From Alphaproteobacteria bacterium (GTDB lineage: Bacteria; Pseudomonadota; Alphaproteobacteria; Micavibrionales; Micavibrionaceae): DNA of 57,092 nucleotides. Within the stretch, counting starts at the first letter, position 1; each line of letters starts with the position of its first letter. Positions 18,452 to 26,502 of the stretch are shown piece by piece. The notes beneath the pieces are model-generated. The model ran no database searches, was not told where the DNA came from, and saw only the letters and a program-made list of their open reading frames with translations. The translations under genes were made by a program, and so were the position numbers. The DNA lies in assembly GCA_030424975.1 (NCBI GenBank), contig JAUHVY010000001.1, positions 1-57,092 on the forward strand, written 5' to 3'.

Positions 18452-19217
18452 CAACATTATCAATCAGGCGGGTTTTGCCAAGCCATGCGGCGGCGAGAAC
18501 GCGGTTCCAACGTTTTTCGATATAATCAACCGTATCAAAACCTGCAGCCAGAATTTTGTCACGCGCCGCATCCATATCACCTGTTTTGGCGGCCTCATGG
18601 ATAATGACGTTTAACTGGCGAGCAATCATCAGTTCATCTGCGCTAAGGTAAGCATTACGTGAGGATAGCGCCAGGCCGTGCTCGTCACGGGCGATGGGCG
18701 CGCCGATAATTTTAATATCACGGTTTTGCGTTTCAATCATTTCGCGGATCACTGAAAGCTGCTGGAAATCTTTCTCTCCGAATACGGCGATATCGGGCGT
18801 TACCGCGTTAAACAGGCGGTTGACGACATTCACCACACCGTCAAAAAAATGCGGACGGAATGTCGTTTCCAATCCTTGTGCGGTGCTGCCGGCCTTAATG
18901 TCACTATCTTTTCCGTTGGGGTAGAGAACATCTTCTGTGGGGAGGAAAAGGATATCGACCCCAGCAGATTCAAGCTTGTTCGCATCTGTTTCCTCAGTGC
19001 GGGGGTAGCTATCGAAATCTTCGTGCGGCGCGAATTGTGTCGGGTTGACGAAAATACTGACGACGACGCAATCGGCATTTTTCTTTGCCAATGCAACCAG
19101 CGAGAGATGCCCCGCATGCAATGCGCCCATTGTCGGCACGAACCCGATTTTATCACCATTGTCGCGGCGATCTTTTATCGCGGTTTTAAGGGCATCAATG
19201 GTGCGGGCAATGATCAT
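18444..19217 (-). CDS. panC: Pantothenate synthetase (pantoate--beta-alanine ligase)
   Basis: 257 aa. GFVPTMGALHAGHLSLV carries the HIGH-like nucleotide motif, SIFVNPTQFAPHEDFDSYPR binds pantoate, VFGEKDFQQL and LALSSRNAYLS (KMSKS-like) complete the ATP site. It joins pantoate and beta-alanine using ATP in the cytosol. The start overlaps the panB stop by 4 bp (ATGA), so both are one operon. Confidence 0.96.
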   Translation of the reverse strand: MIIARTIDALKTAIKDRRDNGDKIGFVPTMGALHAGHLSLVALAKKNADCVVVSIFVNPTQFAPHEDFDSYPRTEETDANKLESAGVDILFLPTEDVLYPNGKDSDIKAGSTAQGLETTFRPHFFDGVVNVVNRLFNAVTPDIAVFGEKDFQQLSVIREMIETQNRDIKIIGAPIARDEHGLALSSRNAYLSADELMIARQLNVIIHEAAKTGDMDAARDKILAAGFDTVDYIEKRWNRVLAAAWLGKTRLIDNVAI

Positions 19218-20050
19218 CTTTTTACCTTTGTGTGGTATGTGAATTCTGCGCTTGGGAATGTGCGTGCTTGTACTTCTTCGGCATATGTTTTGGCTGCGTC
19301 TTCGATTTGGTCACCGATATTTGCATAAAGCTTGGCAAATTTCGGGCGGTGTTCACGGATCATGCCGAGCATATCATCAATCACCAGGATTTGCCCGTCA
19401 CAGGCGGGGGATGCACCGATGCCCACGGTGGGGATGGATACGGAGTTTGTAATGTTTTCCGCAACGTCTTCTATTGTACCCTCGATCAGTAGGGAAAATG
19501 CGCCGGCTTTTTCGGCTTGTAGCGCATCATTGATCAGGTCGGATATTTGTTCGTTTGTTTTGCCTTTTACGCGGTACCCACCTTCTTTTTCAACATGCTG
19601 CGGTTTCAGGCCTATATGTGCCATGACAGGAATATCATGTTCGTGCAAGAGTTTAATGGTTTCGGCCATATCTGCGCCGCCCTCAAGCTTGAGCGCCTGA
19701 GCGCCCGTTTCACCTATGATTTTACGGGCATTTTGAAGGGCTTGCTGGGGCGATTCCTCGTAGCTACCGTATGGCATATCAACGATGACGAAAGCATGTT
19801 TTGCGCCGCGCATCACGGCCTTGCCGTGGTTGATCATCATATCCATTGTCACGCCCAAAGTATTGTCCATGCCATAGACCACCATGCCAAGGGAATCGCC
19901 TACCAAAATGACATCGCAATATTGATCAATAATTTTAGCCATAGGCGTTGTATAGGCCGTAAGGCAAACAAGCGGTGTCTTGTTTTTGCTTGCCATCACA
20001 TCGGCTAAGCTTACGCGCTGTATTTCTGTAGTGTTTTCGTTTTGGGTCAT
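19214..20050 (-). CDS. panB: 3-methyl-2-oxobutanoate hydroxymethyltransferase
   Basis: 278 aa. VCLTAYTTPMAKIIDQYCDVILVGDSLGMVVYG, the DMPYGSYEESP stretch and the EGTIEDVAENITNSVSIPTVGIGASPACDGQILVIDDMLG-type C-terminal part are PanB motifs with metal-binding Asp residues. It makes ketopantoate from 2-oxoisovalerate and methylene-tetrahydrofolate. First gene of panB-panC, divergent from the HtrA gene. Confidence 0.96.
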   Translation of the reverse strand: MTQNENTTEIQRVSLADVMASKNKTPLVCLTAYTTPMAKIIDQYCDVILVGDSLGMVVYGMDNTLGVTMDMMINHGKAVMRGAKHAFVIVDMPYGSYEESPQQALQNARKIIGETGAQALKLEGGADMAETIKLLHEHDIPVMAHIGLKPQHVEKEGGYRVKGKTNEQISDLINDALQAEKAGAFSLLIEGTIEDVAENITNSVSIPTVGIGASPACDGQILVIDDMLGMIREHRPKFAKLYANIGDQIEDAAKTYAEEVQARTFPSAEFTYHTKVKR

Positions 20051-20104
20051 CGTTTTTTTACCCTAAATCTTGAAATTTTTTTTAAAGCATTTTAAATTTT
20101 GCTC

Positions 20105-21574
20105 ATGATTAACAGAATTCTACAGCTAGTTCTAGTCTTCGTCATGGCTTTTTTTACGCCATTTCATAGTGTTATGGCGCAAGAATCGCAAAGTGCAGCC
20201 GTGAATGAGCCTATGGTCGTGCCGCAAAACGAGATGCAAATGAAATTATCCTTTGCGCCTCTCGTTAAGAAGGTTGCGCCGGCCGTTGTCAATATCTATG
20301 TCGACGCGAATACACAGGTCACGCAGGCATTTAATCACCCGTTTATGAATGATCCGCTATTTAAGATGTTTTTTGATAAAAATATGTTTGGCGGGCAGAT
20401 GTTTAACCAGATGCAAAGCTCGCTTGGCTCGGGTGTGATTGTATCCGAAGACGGTCTGGTTGTAACCAATGCGCATGTCATTAGCGGGGCGCAAGAGGCA
20501 AGGGTCGTGCTTGCGGATGGCAATGAATATAATGCGCGTGTCGCATTAGTCGACAGTGGATCTGATCTTGCGTTATTGCGTATTCAAGAGAAGGGGGTGG
20601 CGCTTCCTTACGTGAAGTTAAAGCCTAGCGAATCGCTTGAGGTTGGTGACTTGGTTCTGGCGATCGGTAACCCGTTTGGCGTGGGGCAAACTGTGACAAG
20701 CGGTATCGTATCAGCGCAAGGGAGTTCATCGTTAGATATCAATGATTATAATTTCTTTATTCAAACCGATGCGGCGATTAACCCGGGTAATTCCGGTGGG
20801 CCATTGGTGGATATGGATGGCGGTGTTGTCGGTATTAACACCGCTATTTATTCGCGTGGTGGTGGCTCGCTAGGTATTGGCTTTGCGATTCCTTCTGAGA
20901 TGGTCGCAAGTGTGATTGCCGCCGAATATAGCGGGCAGAAGGGAAGTGGCGGCATTATACGCCCTTGGCTTGGTGTAAAGACGCAAGATGTTACCCCCGA
21001 TATGGCTGCCGGACTAGGTATGAAATCACCAGCCGGAGCGATTGTCGTTGAGATGCACAGCGCCAGCCCGTTAAAGGCGGCAGGTGTTAAGGCGGGAGAT
21101 GTTATTACATCTTTGAACGGACGCATGATACGTGATGCGTCTGAGCTTAAATTCCGTATGGCGACCGTGCCGATTGGTAAGGTTGCACCGCTTGAGCTGT
21201 TGCGTGATGGTAAAAAGATTGAACTTGAGGTTACGGCGATTGTGCCACCCGAAGATCCGCCGCGTGATCAAACGACTTTATCAGCGGATCATATGTTTAA
21301 AGGGGTCGTTGTAGCGAATTTGAACCCTGCTTTGGCGTTGGAACTTGGCGTGGGGCTGGGCGATGAGCAAGGCGTTGTGGTCGTAAAGCCTTCGCGCGCT
21401 TCTTATGTGGCGATGTCTTTGCGGCCCGGCGATATTATCGTAGAGGTTAACGGTGAGAAAATTAACGCGCCGAAAGATGTGGATCCCGCATTGATGTTAT
21501 ATGCAGAAATGAAAAAGCCGCCAACGCTCGTTATTAAGCGCGGTGGGCGTTTAAATATGCTTTATGTTCGATAG
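20105..21574 (+). CDS. Periplasmic serine protease of the HtrA/Deg family
   Basis: 489 aa. A signal peptide (hydrophobic residues ~6-22, ending VMAQ) directs export. The trypsin-like domain has His124 (TNAHV), Asp154 (GSDLAL) and Ser230 (GNSGGPL). Two PDZ domains follow (about residues 280-370 and 400-480, with GVKAGDVITSLNGR and LRPGDIIVEVNG). This is the layout of DegP/DegQ/MucD quality-control proteases. An upstream TTG would add two residues; the ATG is preferred. In many alphaproteobacteria a Deg protease follows rplQ; here other genes have been inserted between them. Confidence 0.95.
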   Translation: MINRILQLVLVFVMAFFTPFHSVMAQESQSAAVNEPMVVPQNEMQMKLSFAPLVKKVAPAVVNIYVDANTQVTQAFNHPFMNDPLFKMFFDKNMFGGQMFNQMQSSLGSGVIVSEDGLVVTNAHVISGAQEARVVLADGNEYNARVALVDSGSDLALLRIQEKGVALPYVKLKPSESLEVGDLVLAIGNPFGVGQTVTSGIVSAQGSSSLDINDYNFFIQTDAAINPGNSGGPLVDMDGGVVGINTAIYSRGGGSLGIGFAIPSEMVASVIAAEYSGQKGSGGIIRPWLGVKTQDVTPDMAAGLGMKSPAGAIVVEMHSASPLKAAGVKAGDVITSLNGRMIRDASELKFRMATVPIGKVAPLELLRDGKKIELEVTAIVPPEDPPRDQTTLSADHMFKGVVVANLNPALALELGVGLGDEQGVVVVKPSRASYVAMSLRPGDIIVEVNGEKINAPKDVDPALMLYAEMKKPPTLVIKRGGRLNMLYVR

Positions 21575-21621
21575 GTGTAGCTTATAGCGGTTTAACATGT
21601 CGCGGAGGAGGGTTTAACGCA

Positions 21622-21656
21622 AAAAAAGATGCCGATTTTTCGGTCATCTCTTTTTT
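21622..21656 (+). terminator. Intrinsic terminator after the HtrA gene
   Basis: AGATG-CCGA (21627-21635) pairs with TCGG-T-CATCT (21640-21649) with one bulged T and a short T loop, flanked by A7 upstream and T6 downstream. It would end the protease transcript, which makes the further hairpin/T-tract units downstream redundant. Confidence 0.82.
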
Positions 21657-21665
21657 ACTTACTGC

Positions 21666-21960
21666 CCCAACTTCAAAGGCTTGTTTGGCCTCTTTTTTTA
21701 ATTTGGGCATTTTGCCCTTTTTTAATTTTGAGCTTTTTAGCTCTTTTTTTTGTTTTCAACCCGAGAGGTTAACCCTCTACTTTTTATTGTATCTTCCCAA
21801 CTTCAAAGGCTCTTTGGCCTCTTTTTTTAATTCTGAGCTTTTTAGCTCTTTTTTTGTTTTCAACCCGAGAGGTTAACCCTCTGCTTTTTATTGTATTTTC
21901 CCAACTTCAAAGGCTTGTTTGGCCTCTTTTTTTAATTTTGAGCTTTTGCTCTTTTTATAG
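21666..21960 (+). repeat. Tandem array of hairpin + T-tract units (three copies)
   Basis: Three imperfect direct repeats begin with CCCAACTTCAAAGGC at 21666, 21796 and 21900 (unit lengths 130 and 104 bp, the third truncated near 21960). Each contains short inverted repeats immediately followed by T-tracts: AGGC/GCCT with T7, GAGCT/AGCTC with T8, and AGAGG/CCTCT with T5. The first unit has one extra hairpin, GGGCA/TGCCC with T6. Nine such hairpins are found in about 295 bp. All are in terminator orientation for the + strand. No gene is present. The array lies between the HtrA terminator and the convergent small gene at 21991. An open frame through it (63 codons) is low-complexity and follows the repeats, so I do not call it a gene. 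Confidence 0.85.
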
Positions 21961-21990
21961 TTCAACTCGCTTGCTTACTTTATTTTTTTA

Positions 21991-22254
21991 TTAAAAGACG
22001 TTTGCTTCCATACTGCTGTCTAACTGTAGTTTTAGTTCGTTAGCCAAGATCTCCATTCTTGATGCGCCCTTATCAACTTCCTTCGCTCTGTTGGCGAGGT
22101 TTCTGGATTGGGTAACACCAGAGTTAGAAGAGGTGTTTTGAGCAGCGCTTCTGAATTGTGCAGAAGTACGTTTACCTTCGTTAGCGCCAAAGCCGCTATA
22201 GCCTCCGGCTGATGAAGGGTCAAAACCACTAAAATTTCTACCGTATCTAGCCAT
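21991..22254 (-). CDS. Small hypothetical protein
   Basis: 87 aa, not recognised. The N-terminal third is rich in Gly, Ser, Phe and Arg (MARYGRNFSGFDPSSAGGYSG), the middle is Asn/Ser-rich, and the C-terminal ~35 residues look like one amphipathic helix. No signal peptide or membrane segment. AAGGAAAG lies 11 bp before the ATG, which supports expression. It faces the repeat array with its 3' end. Confidence 0.55.
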   Translation of the reverse strand: MARYGRNFSGFDPSSAGGYSGFGANEGKRTSAQFRSAAQNTSSNSGVTQSRNLANRAKEVDKGASRMEILANELKLQLDSSMEANVF

Positions 22255-22610
22255 TTTGTGTGCCTCGTCTTTCCTTATGATCTTAATTTATCAAATGCTT
22301 CATGTACCGTCAAGAAAAAAACATGTAAAAAGTAAGAAAAATTTTTAAGTAAAAAAGCAGTAAAGCGCCATAATATTCAAATTAATTTTAAATGTATTCT
22401 TAAGTAAATAAATTTCAGTACTTAAATAATACTACATAGTTTCGCTTTTGGGCGCGATGGTTTCGTTTTTGGTTAAGTAATTATTTTTATCATAAATTTT
22501 AACGATTAACAACGTAAAGCCTTGTTTTCTGTTGTTTTTGGGGCCATAGTGCATGTGAAAAAAATGTGAATTTTTTTGATATTTAAATAAAAAAAACGGA
22601 ATTATTACCT
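22255..22610. promoter_or_regulatory. AT-rich divergent intergenic region with repeated boxes
   Basis: No gene is seen in these 356 bp. TTAAGTA occurs at 22345, 22400 and 22473, and its inverse TACTTAA at 22419, so 22400-22425 is an inverted repeat with a 12-bp centre and the outer boxes lie about 55 bp to each side. A 13-bp direct repeat (GTTTCGCTTTTGG at 22439 and GTTTCGTTTTTGG at 22460) is spaced 21 bp, two helical turns. These look like protein-binding sites controlling the small gene and/or glyS. No convincing sigma-70 pair could be picked out. Confidence 0.4.
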
Positions 22611-24092
22611 ATGAAAGACATAGTTGCCCTTTGTAAACGGCGTGGTTTTATCTTTGCAGCCTCTGATATTTACGGTGGTTTGAACGGATTCTGGGATTAC
22701 GGGCCACTGGGGGTGGAGCTAAAGAACAATCTTCGTGACCGTTGGTGGAAAGATATGGTGATTACACCGCCAATCGGCCCTGATGGTAACCCGATTGATA
22801 TTGTGGGCGTTGATTCGTCTATTATTCAAAACCCGCGTTGTTGGGAAGCATCCGGCCATGTCGGCGGTTTTAATGACCCGATGGTTGATTGTAAGGAAAG
22901 CAAGAAGCGTTACCGCGCCGATCATGTTGTTGTGTATCTGCCAAAGGATGGGCAAGGCGTCGCTGTTGCTTTTGATAAGGATGCGGAAGATGATGAGATT
23001 GAAAAGCGCCTTAAAAAACTGACCAAGAAAGACGTGTCGGATTTTGAGACCGAAAAATTGGATCAGGTTGATGTGGCGAAATTCGAATCGATTATCGGTC
23101 CGGACGTTAAGAATGCGGGTACGCTGACGGAGCCTCGTCAATTTAATATGATGTTTCATACATATGTCGGTGCAACGGCAGGGGATGAGAACAAAGCCTA
23201 TTTACGTCCTGAAACTTGCGCGGGTATTTTCCTGAATTTTAAAAACGTTGTTGATTCGAGCCGTGTGAAGGTACCGTTCGGTATTGCGCAAATCGGTAAA
23301 GCGTTTCGTAACGAGGTAACGCCGCGTAACTTTATCTTCCGTAGTCGTGAATTCGAGCAAATGGAGCTGGAGTGGTTCTGCGCTGAAGAAGACGTGAAGA
23401 TGTGGTTCGATTTTTGGGTCGATACACGTACGAAGTTTTGGGAAGCAATTGGTATTCCGAAATCAGAATTACATTTCCTTGATGTGGCAAAAGAAGAGCT
23501 CGCGCATTATTCTAGCCGTACCATTGACGTAGAGTATCGTTTCCCGTTCTCAGCGCCTGAGTTTGACGAGCTTGAGGGGATCGCTCACCGTGGTTGCTTT
23601 GACTTAACACAGCATCAGGAGTTTTCAGGGCAGAAGCTTGAGTATTTTGATCAGGCGGAAAATAAGCGTTTCATGCCGCATGTGATTGAGCCGTCAACCG
23701 GTTTGACGCGTGGTGTGCTGGCATTGATCTGTCAGGCGTATACGGTTGATGAAAGCCGTCCGTCGGGTGTGTATATGAATTTCCATCCGTCTATGGCGCC
23801 GAAAAAAGCCGCAATTTTGCCTTTGACCGCTAAGGATGAGCATGTGCCGATCGCACAAAAGCTGTATTTGGATTTACGTGAAGAATTCTCTGTAGATTTG
23901 GATGTAAAACAGAATATCGGTAAGCGATATGCTCGTCAGGATGAAATTGGTACGCCGTATTGCTTCACAATTGATAATGACACCATCGCGGATCAAACCG
24001 TAACGGTGCGTGATCGTAATACAATGGCGCAGGAACGCATTCACATGAATAAGGTAAAAGACTTCTTGAGAGAAAAGATTTACGCGAAGTAA
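22611..24092 (+). CDS. glyS: Glycyl-tRNA synthetase, single-chain alpha2 type
   Basis: 493 aa. MKDIVALCKRRGFIFAASDIYGGLNGFWDYGPLGVELKNN-type N-terminus is specific for the homodimeric class II GlyRS found in archaea, eukaryotes and some bacteria. Motif 2 (FRNEVTPRNFIFRSREFEQMELEWF) and motif 3 (GLTRGVLALI) are intact, followed by the anticodon-binding domain. Most alphaproteobacteria instead use the unrelated glyQ/glyS tetramer, so this gene is probably of lateral origin or marks the lineage. A charged insertion at about residues 120-160 (DEIEKRLKKLTKKD) is also seen. No glyQ is present in the window. Confidence 0.95.
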   Translation: MKDIVALCKRRGFIFAASDIYGGLNGFWDYGPLGVELKNNLRDRWWKDMVITPPIGPDGNPIDIVGVDSSIIQNPRCWEASGHVGGFNDPMVDCKESKKRYRADHVVVYLPKDGQGVAVAFDKDAEDDEIEKRLKKLTKKDVSDFETEKLDQVDVAKFESIIGPDVKNAGTLTEPRQFNMMFHTYVGATAGDENKAYLRPETCAGIFLNFKNVVDSSRVKVPFGIAQIGKAFRNEVTPRNFIFRSREFEQMELEWFCAEEDVKMWFDFWVDTRTKFWEAIGIPKSELHFLDVAKEELAHYSSRTIDVEYRFPFSAPEFDELEGIAHRGCFDLTQHQEFSGQKLEYFDQAENKRFMPHVIEPSTGLTRGVLALICQAYTVDESRPSGVYMNFHPSMAPKKAAILPLTAKDEHVPIAQKLYLDLREEFSVDLDVKQNIGKRYARQDEIGTPYCFTIDNDTIADQTVTVRDRNTMAQERIHMNKVKDFLREKIYAK

Positions 24093-24107
24093 AGTTTAGT
24101 TATTTAG

Positions 24108-24851
24108 TTACAAAGGGGCCGCATGACGCAAAATGTCTTCGGCCTCTTTTGTATATGTGCCGTTTTCATCATGCATAATAATGCCCGGGCGCAAGAGTGT
24201 ACCGCTTTGCTTATGTTTCCATGCTCTGATAATAACACGGCGGGCGTCTTTTCCTGTTTTCGGGAAGAGGGGAATGATTTCAATGCCGCCAAAGCGCCTG
24301 CCGCCACGCGCGGAAAATAATGCCTTTATCATATCATCGCATCGCTCAGCTTCGTGAATCATGGTCAGACTGCCACGCCCTTTGATCATTTGCCATGCAC
24401 AATCTGTCCAGCTTTGTAGGTTTATGTTTTCCTCTACATGGCCCATCGCAACGGCCTTTGCCGCAGAAGGCGAAGGTTTGTGCTTGCCGTGCTCCTTATA
24501 AGGTGGGTTGCATATAATGTGATCGTGCGGCGCGAGGGGAAGTTCGCGGCGTATATCGGCGCATGTGAATATTGCACGTGCGCTTAAGTTATTTTCATCA
24601 GCGTTTTTTTGTGCGAGTGCTATGTGGCTTTCCTGTATATCAACGCCGCTCAGGCTTGTATTTGGAACGCGCGTTAAAACGCATAAACCCGCACTACCGA
24701 CACCACAGCCAAGATCAAGGACGCTCTGACCGTTTTTGATCGGGCAGGCCGCCGCCAGCATGACACTATCCATTGATGTGCGAAAACCTTGCGGCGCTTG
24801 AAAAAGTGCAACACGTTTATTGAGAACATAAATCAGGTTTTCATTATCCAT
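24108..24851 (-). CDS. SAM-dependent methyltransferase, TrmN6-like
   Basis: 247 aa. The SAM-binding motif LDLGCGVGSAG is at about residues 45-55 and the adenine N6-methyltransferase motif NPPY at 115-118. The N-terminal LFQAPQGFRTSMDSVMLAAA stretch is typical of the family that modifies A37 of tRNA-Val (TrmN6/YfiC). A role in tRNA modification is inferred from family; the position opposite a tRNA synthetase gene may be coincidental. Confidence 0.88.
   Translation of the reverse strand: MDNENLIYVLNKRVALFQAPQGFRTSMDSVMLAAACPIKNGQSVLDLGCGVGSAGLCVLTRVPNTSLSGVDIQESHIALAQKNADENNLSARAIFTCADIRRELPLAPHDHIICNPPYKEHGKHKPSPSAAKAVAMGHVEENINLQSWTDCAWQMIKGRGSLTMIHEAERCDDMIKALFSARGGRRFGGIEIIPLFPKTGKDARRVIIRAWKHKQSGTLLRPGIIMHDENGTYTKEAEDILRHAAPL
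24112..24150 (+). terminator. Intrinsic terminator after glyS
   Basis: AAAGGGGCCG and CGGCCTCTTTT bracket an 18-nt loop that can fold further (GAC/GTC), followed by a T run. It overlaps the 3' end of the convergent methyltransferase gene, an economical arrangement. Confidence 0.7.
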
Positions 24852-24871
24852 ACGTGTTTGTAGCCAAAGCT

Positions 24872-25849
24872 TTACGCTTTGTCACGAATCACTTTTGACG
24901 GGGATGTCGATTGTGTCAACATCATCACCTCTACCGGCTGTGCCATCAGGCTGTAAAATGGTGATCGATCATGTGATTTATGCAGGCTGTTGGATGTTTT
25001 TGCGGTTTGTGTTTGCGTCGGAGCAGTAAGATGGTTTTTGGTTGCGGGCGCATTTAGAAGATCAAGTGTTCTGAGTTGCGCGTAGCCGTTGAGCTCACGT
25101 GCGGCACGCATGGCATTCGATCGCTTAACAACCGGGTTATTGGCATAAAGGTTACTTATTGTAACGGCGCCGTTTTGTTTTTCTGCCTCGTCTAATGTTG
25201 CTTTTGGTGCGGCGGCAAGATATGTCAGCTGGTTTTCCTCTGCTTCGGCCGGTTGGAATTTCTGATTAAAGAATTGATAAACTTCTTCGAGGCTGCGAGC
25301 ACGGCCTGTCTGAGAATCATAAAAAACATTGCGGTTTGCGCGTGCGGCGCGCGGGAAAATATCAGCGGCATTTTGGATTGGGTTTTCATCCCGTGCGTTT
25401 AAGAATGCGGAGGCACCGCTTGCGCCAAGGAAATGCGCGAAGTATAGCTCGGTTGAGCCGACATCACCGCCCCATGTTGCATTTAAAAACTTCTCATTTT
25501 CCGATGCAAACGCCGCCGCCATAAAAGACGCGCTTTCTGGGTCTTGGCGCATGTCCAAAATTTGTTGTTTGGTCTTGCCTTGGGTATCAATGCCATATTG
25601 ATCGCCATATTTATTCACCATATCGAGCCACGTGCTGTCGATAAATTGGAAGAGGCCGGTGGCAGAGCTGTTGCTTGATTTTACGTTCGGGTTAAAGCTG
25701 CTCTCTGCCTTGGCTTGCTTGACGAGGTAGGAAAAATCAACCCCTGACTTCTGGCTCGCCTGTTCAATGGCGGAAAGGATTTTTTGCGGTGCATTCATCA
25801 TTTTCTGATCTAATATGTTGGTTTGCAATGTTTTTCCTGCGTAACTCAT
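24872..25849 (-). CDS. Lytic transglycosylase (SLT domain)
   Basis: 325 aa. The SLT fold lies in residues ~25-190, with catalytic Glu49 in KAESSFNP, the GLFQFIDSTW motif and ELYFAHFLGASGA. It would cleave peptidoglycan. No signal peptide is visible, as in several alphaproteobacterial SLT proteins linked to flagella or envelope machines. The C-terminal ~120 residues are low-complexity. Separated by 20 bp from the methyltransferase, so probably the first gene of that pair. Confidence 0.9.
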   Translation of the reverse strand: MSYAGKTLQTNILDQKMMNAPQKILSAIEQASQKSGVDFSYLVKQAKAESSFNPNVKSSNSSATGLFQFIDSTWLDMVNKYGDQYGIDTQGKTKQQILDMRQDPESASFMAAAFASENEKFLNATWGGDVGSTELYFAHFLGASGASAFLNARDENPIQNAADIFPRAARANRNVFYDSQTGRARSLEEVYQFFNQKFQPAEAEENQLTYLAAAPKATLDEAEKQNGAVTISNLYANNPVVKRSNAMRAARELNGYAQLRTLDLLNAPATKNHLTAPTQTQTAKTSNSLHKSHDRSPFYSLMAQPVEVMMLTQSTSPSKVIRDKA

Positions 25850-25956
25850 GCTATACTTACTCTACTAATTTCGTGGCTTAGAGGCCTGAATTTCCTCTTC
25901 AAAATTTAACTTTGCAAGCCGCGTGCCAATACAAGTCGATAAGGGTTTTTTACGCT

Positions 25957-26469
25957 ATGAGCGGTGATTTCAAGGGAATGACAGAAAAAATGAACACGAA
26001 GGATATGCTGGATCAGGGGCATAATTTTGCCGTGATCGGTATGTTTGTCTGTTTGTTCGCATTCTCGCTGTCTGCTTTAAGTCCTTGGATAGTCGGTACG
26101 TTGAAGCCTGCGCCAGTTGCCGCAAAAGTCGTTGCAGAAGAGCCTGAGGCTTCTAAGGCAGAGCAAACGATAAGTGAAAAAGTTTTGGGTACATTTTTAG
26201 GCGAGAATAAAGCAGATGAGCCTGAGGTCGTGGTTGATCAATATCATTGGACTGATCAAATCGCCATTAGCATCGTTTTAATTGCTATCGCGGGGATGGT
26301 GAATTGTTGCGTTGGTTTAATTAAAAAGCAACGTCCAGCCGTGGTTTACACCGGTTTGGTTCTGGGGGTAACGGCTATTGTTATTCAATTTACAATGATT
26401 TCTATCGCCATTTTTGTTTTTCTTTTGCTCATTGTCGGTTTGTTAAGCGCAATGGGTGTATCATTTTAA
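25957..26469 (+). CDS. Hypothetical membrane protein
   Basis: 170 aa from the ATG at 25957; ATGs at 25978 and 25990 are also possible. One hydrophobic segment (VIGMFVCLFAFSLSALSPWIVG), a Glu/Lys/Ala-rich loop of about 50 residues, then two further segments (ISIVLIAIAGMVNCCVGLI and VLGVTAIVIQFTMISIAIFVFLLLIVG). I do not recognise a family. It lies 33 bp before the acyl-CoA dehydrogenase gene and could share its transcript. Confidence 0.7.
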   Translation: MSGDFKGMTEKMNTKDMLDQGHNFAVIGMFVCLFAFSLSALSPWIVGTLKPAPVAAKVVAEEPEASKAEQTISEKVLGTFLGENKADEPEVVVDQYHWTDQIAISIVLIAIAGMVNCCVGLIKKQRPAVVYTGLVLGVTAIVIQFTMISIAIFVFLLLIVGLLSAMGVSF

Positions 26470-26502
26470 CGAATTTTTTTGCCACAGCATAAGGAGCAAT
26501 CT

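Noticed and set aside
21685-21876. 63-codon + strand frame through the repeat array
   Set aside because: Its composition (Phe/Leu/Ser) only mirrors the T-tracts and hairpins, and copies of the repeat differ by lengths not divisible by three, so coding is not maintained.
21666-21960. CRISPR-like array
   Set aside because: Repeat units are over 100 bp, do not alternate with unique spacers, and no cas genes are present.
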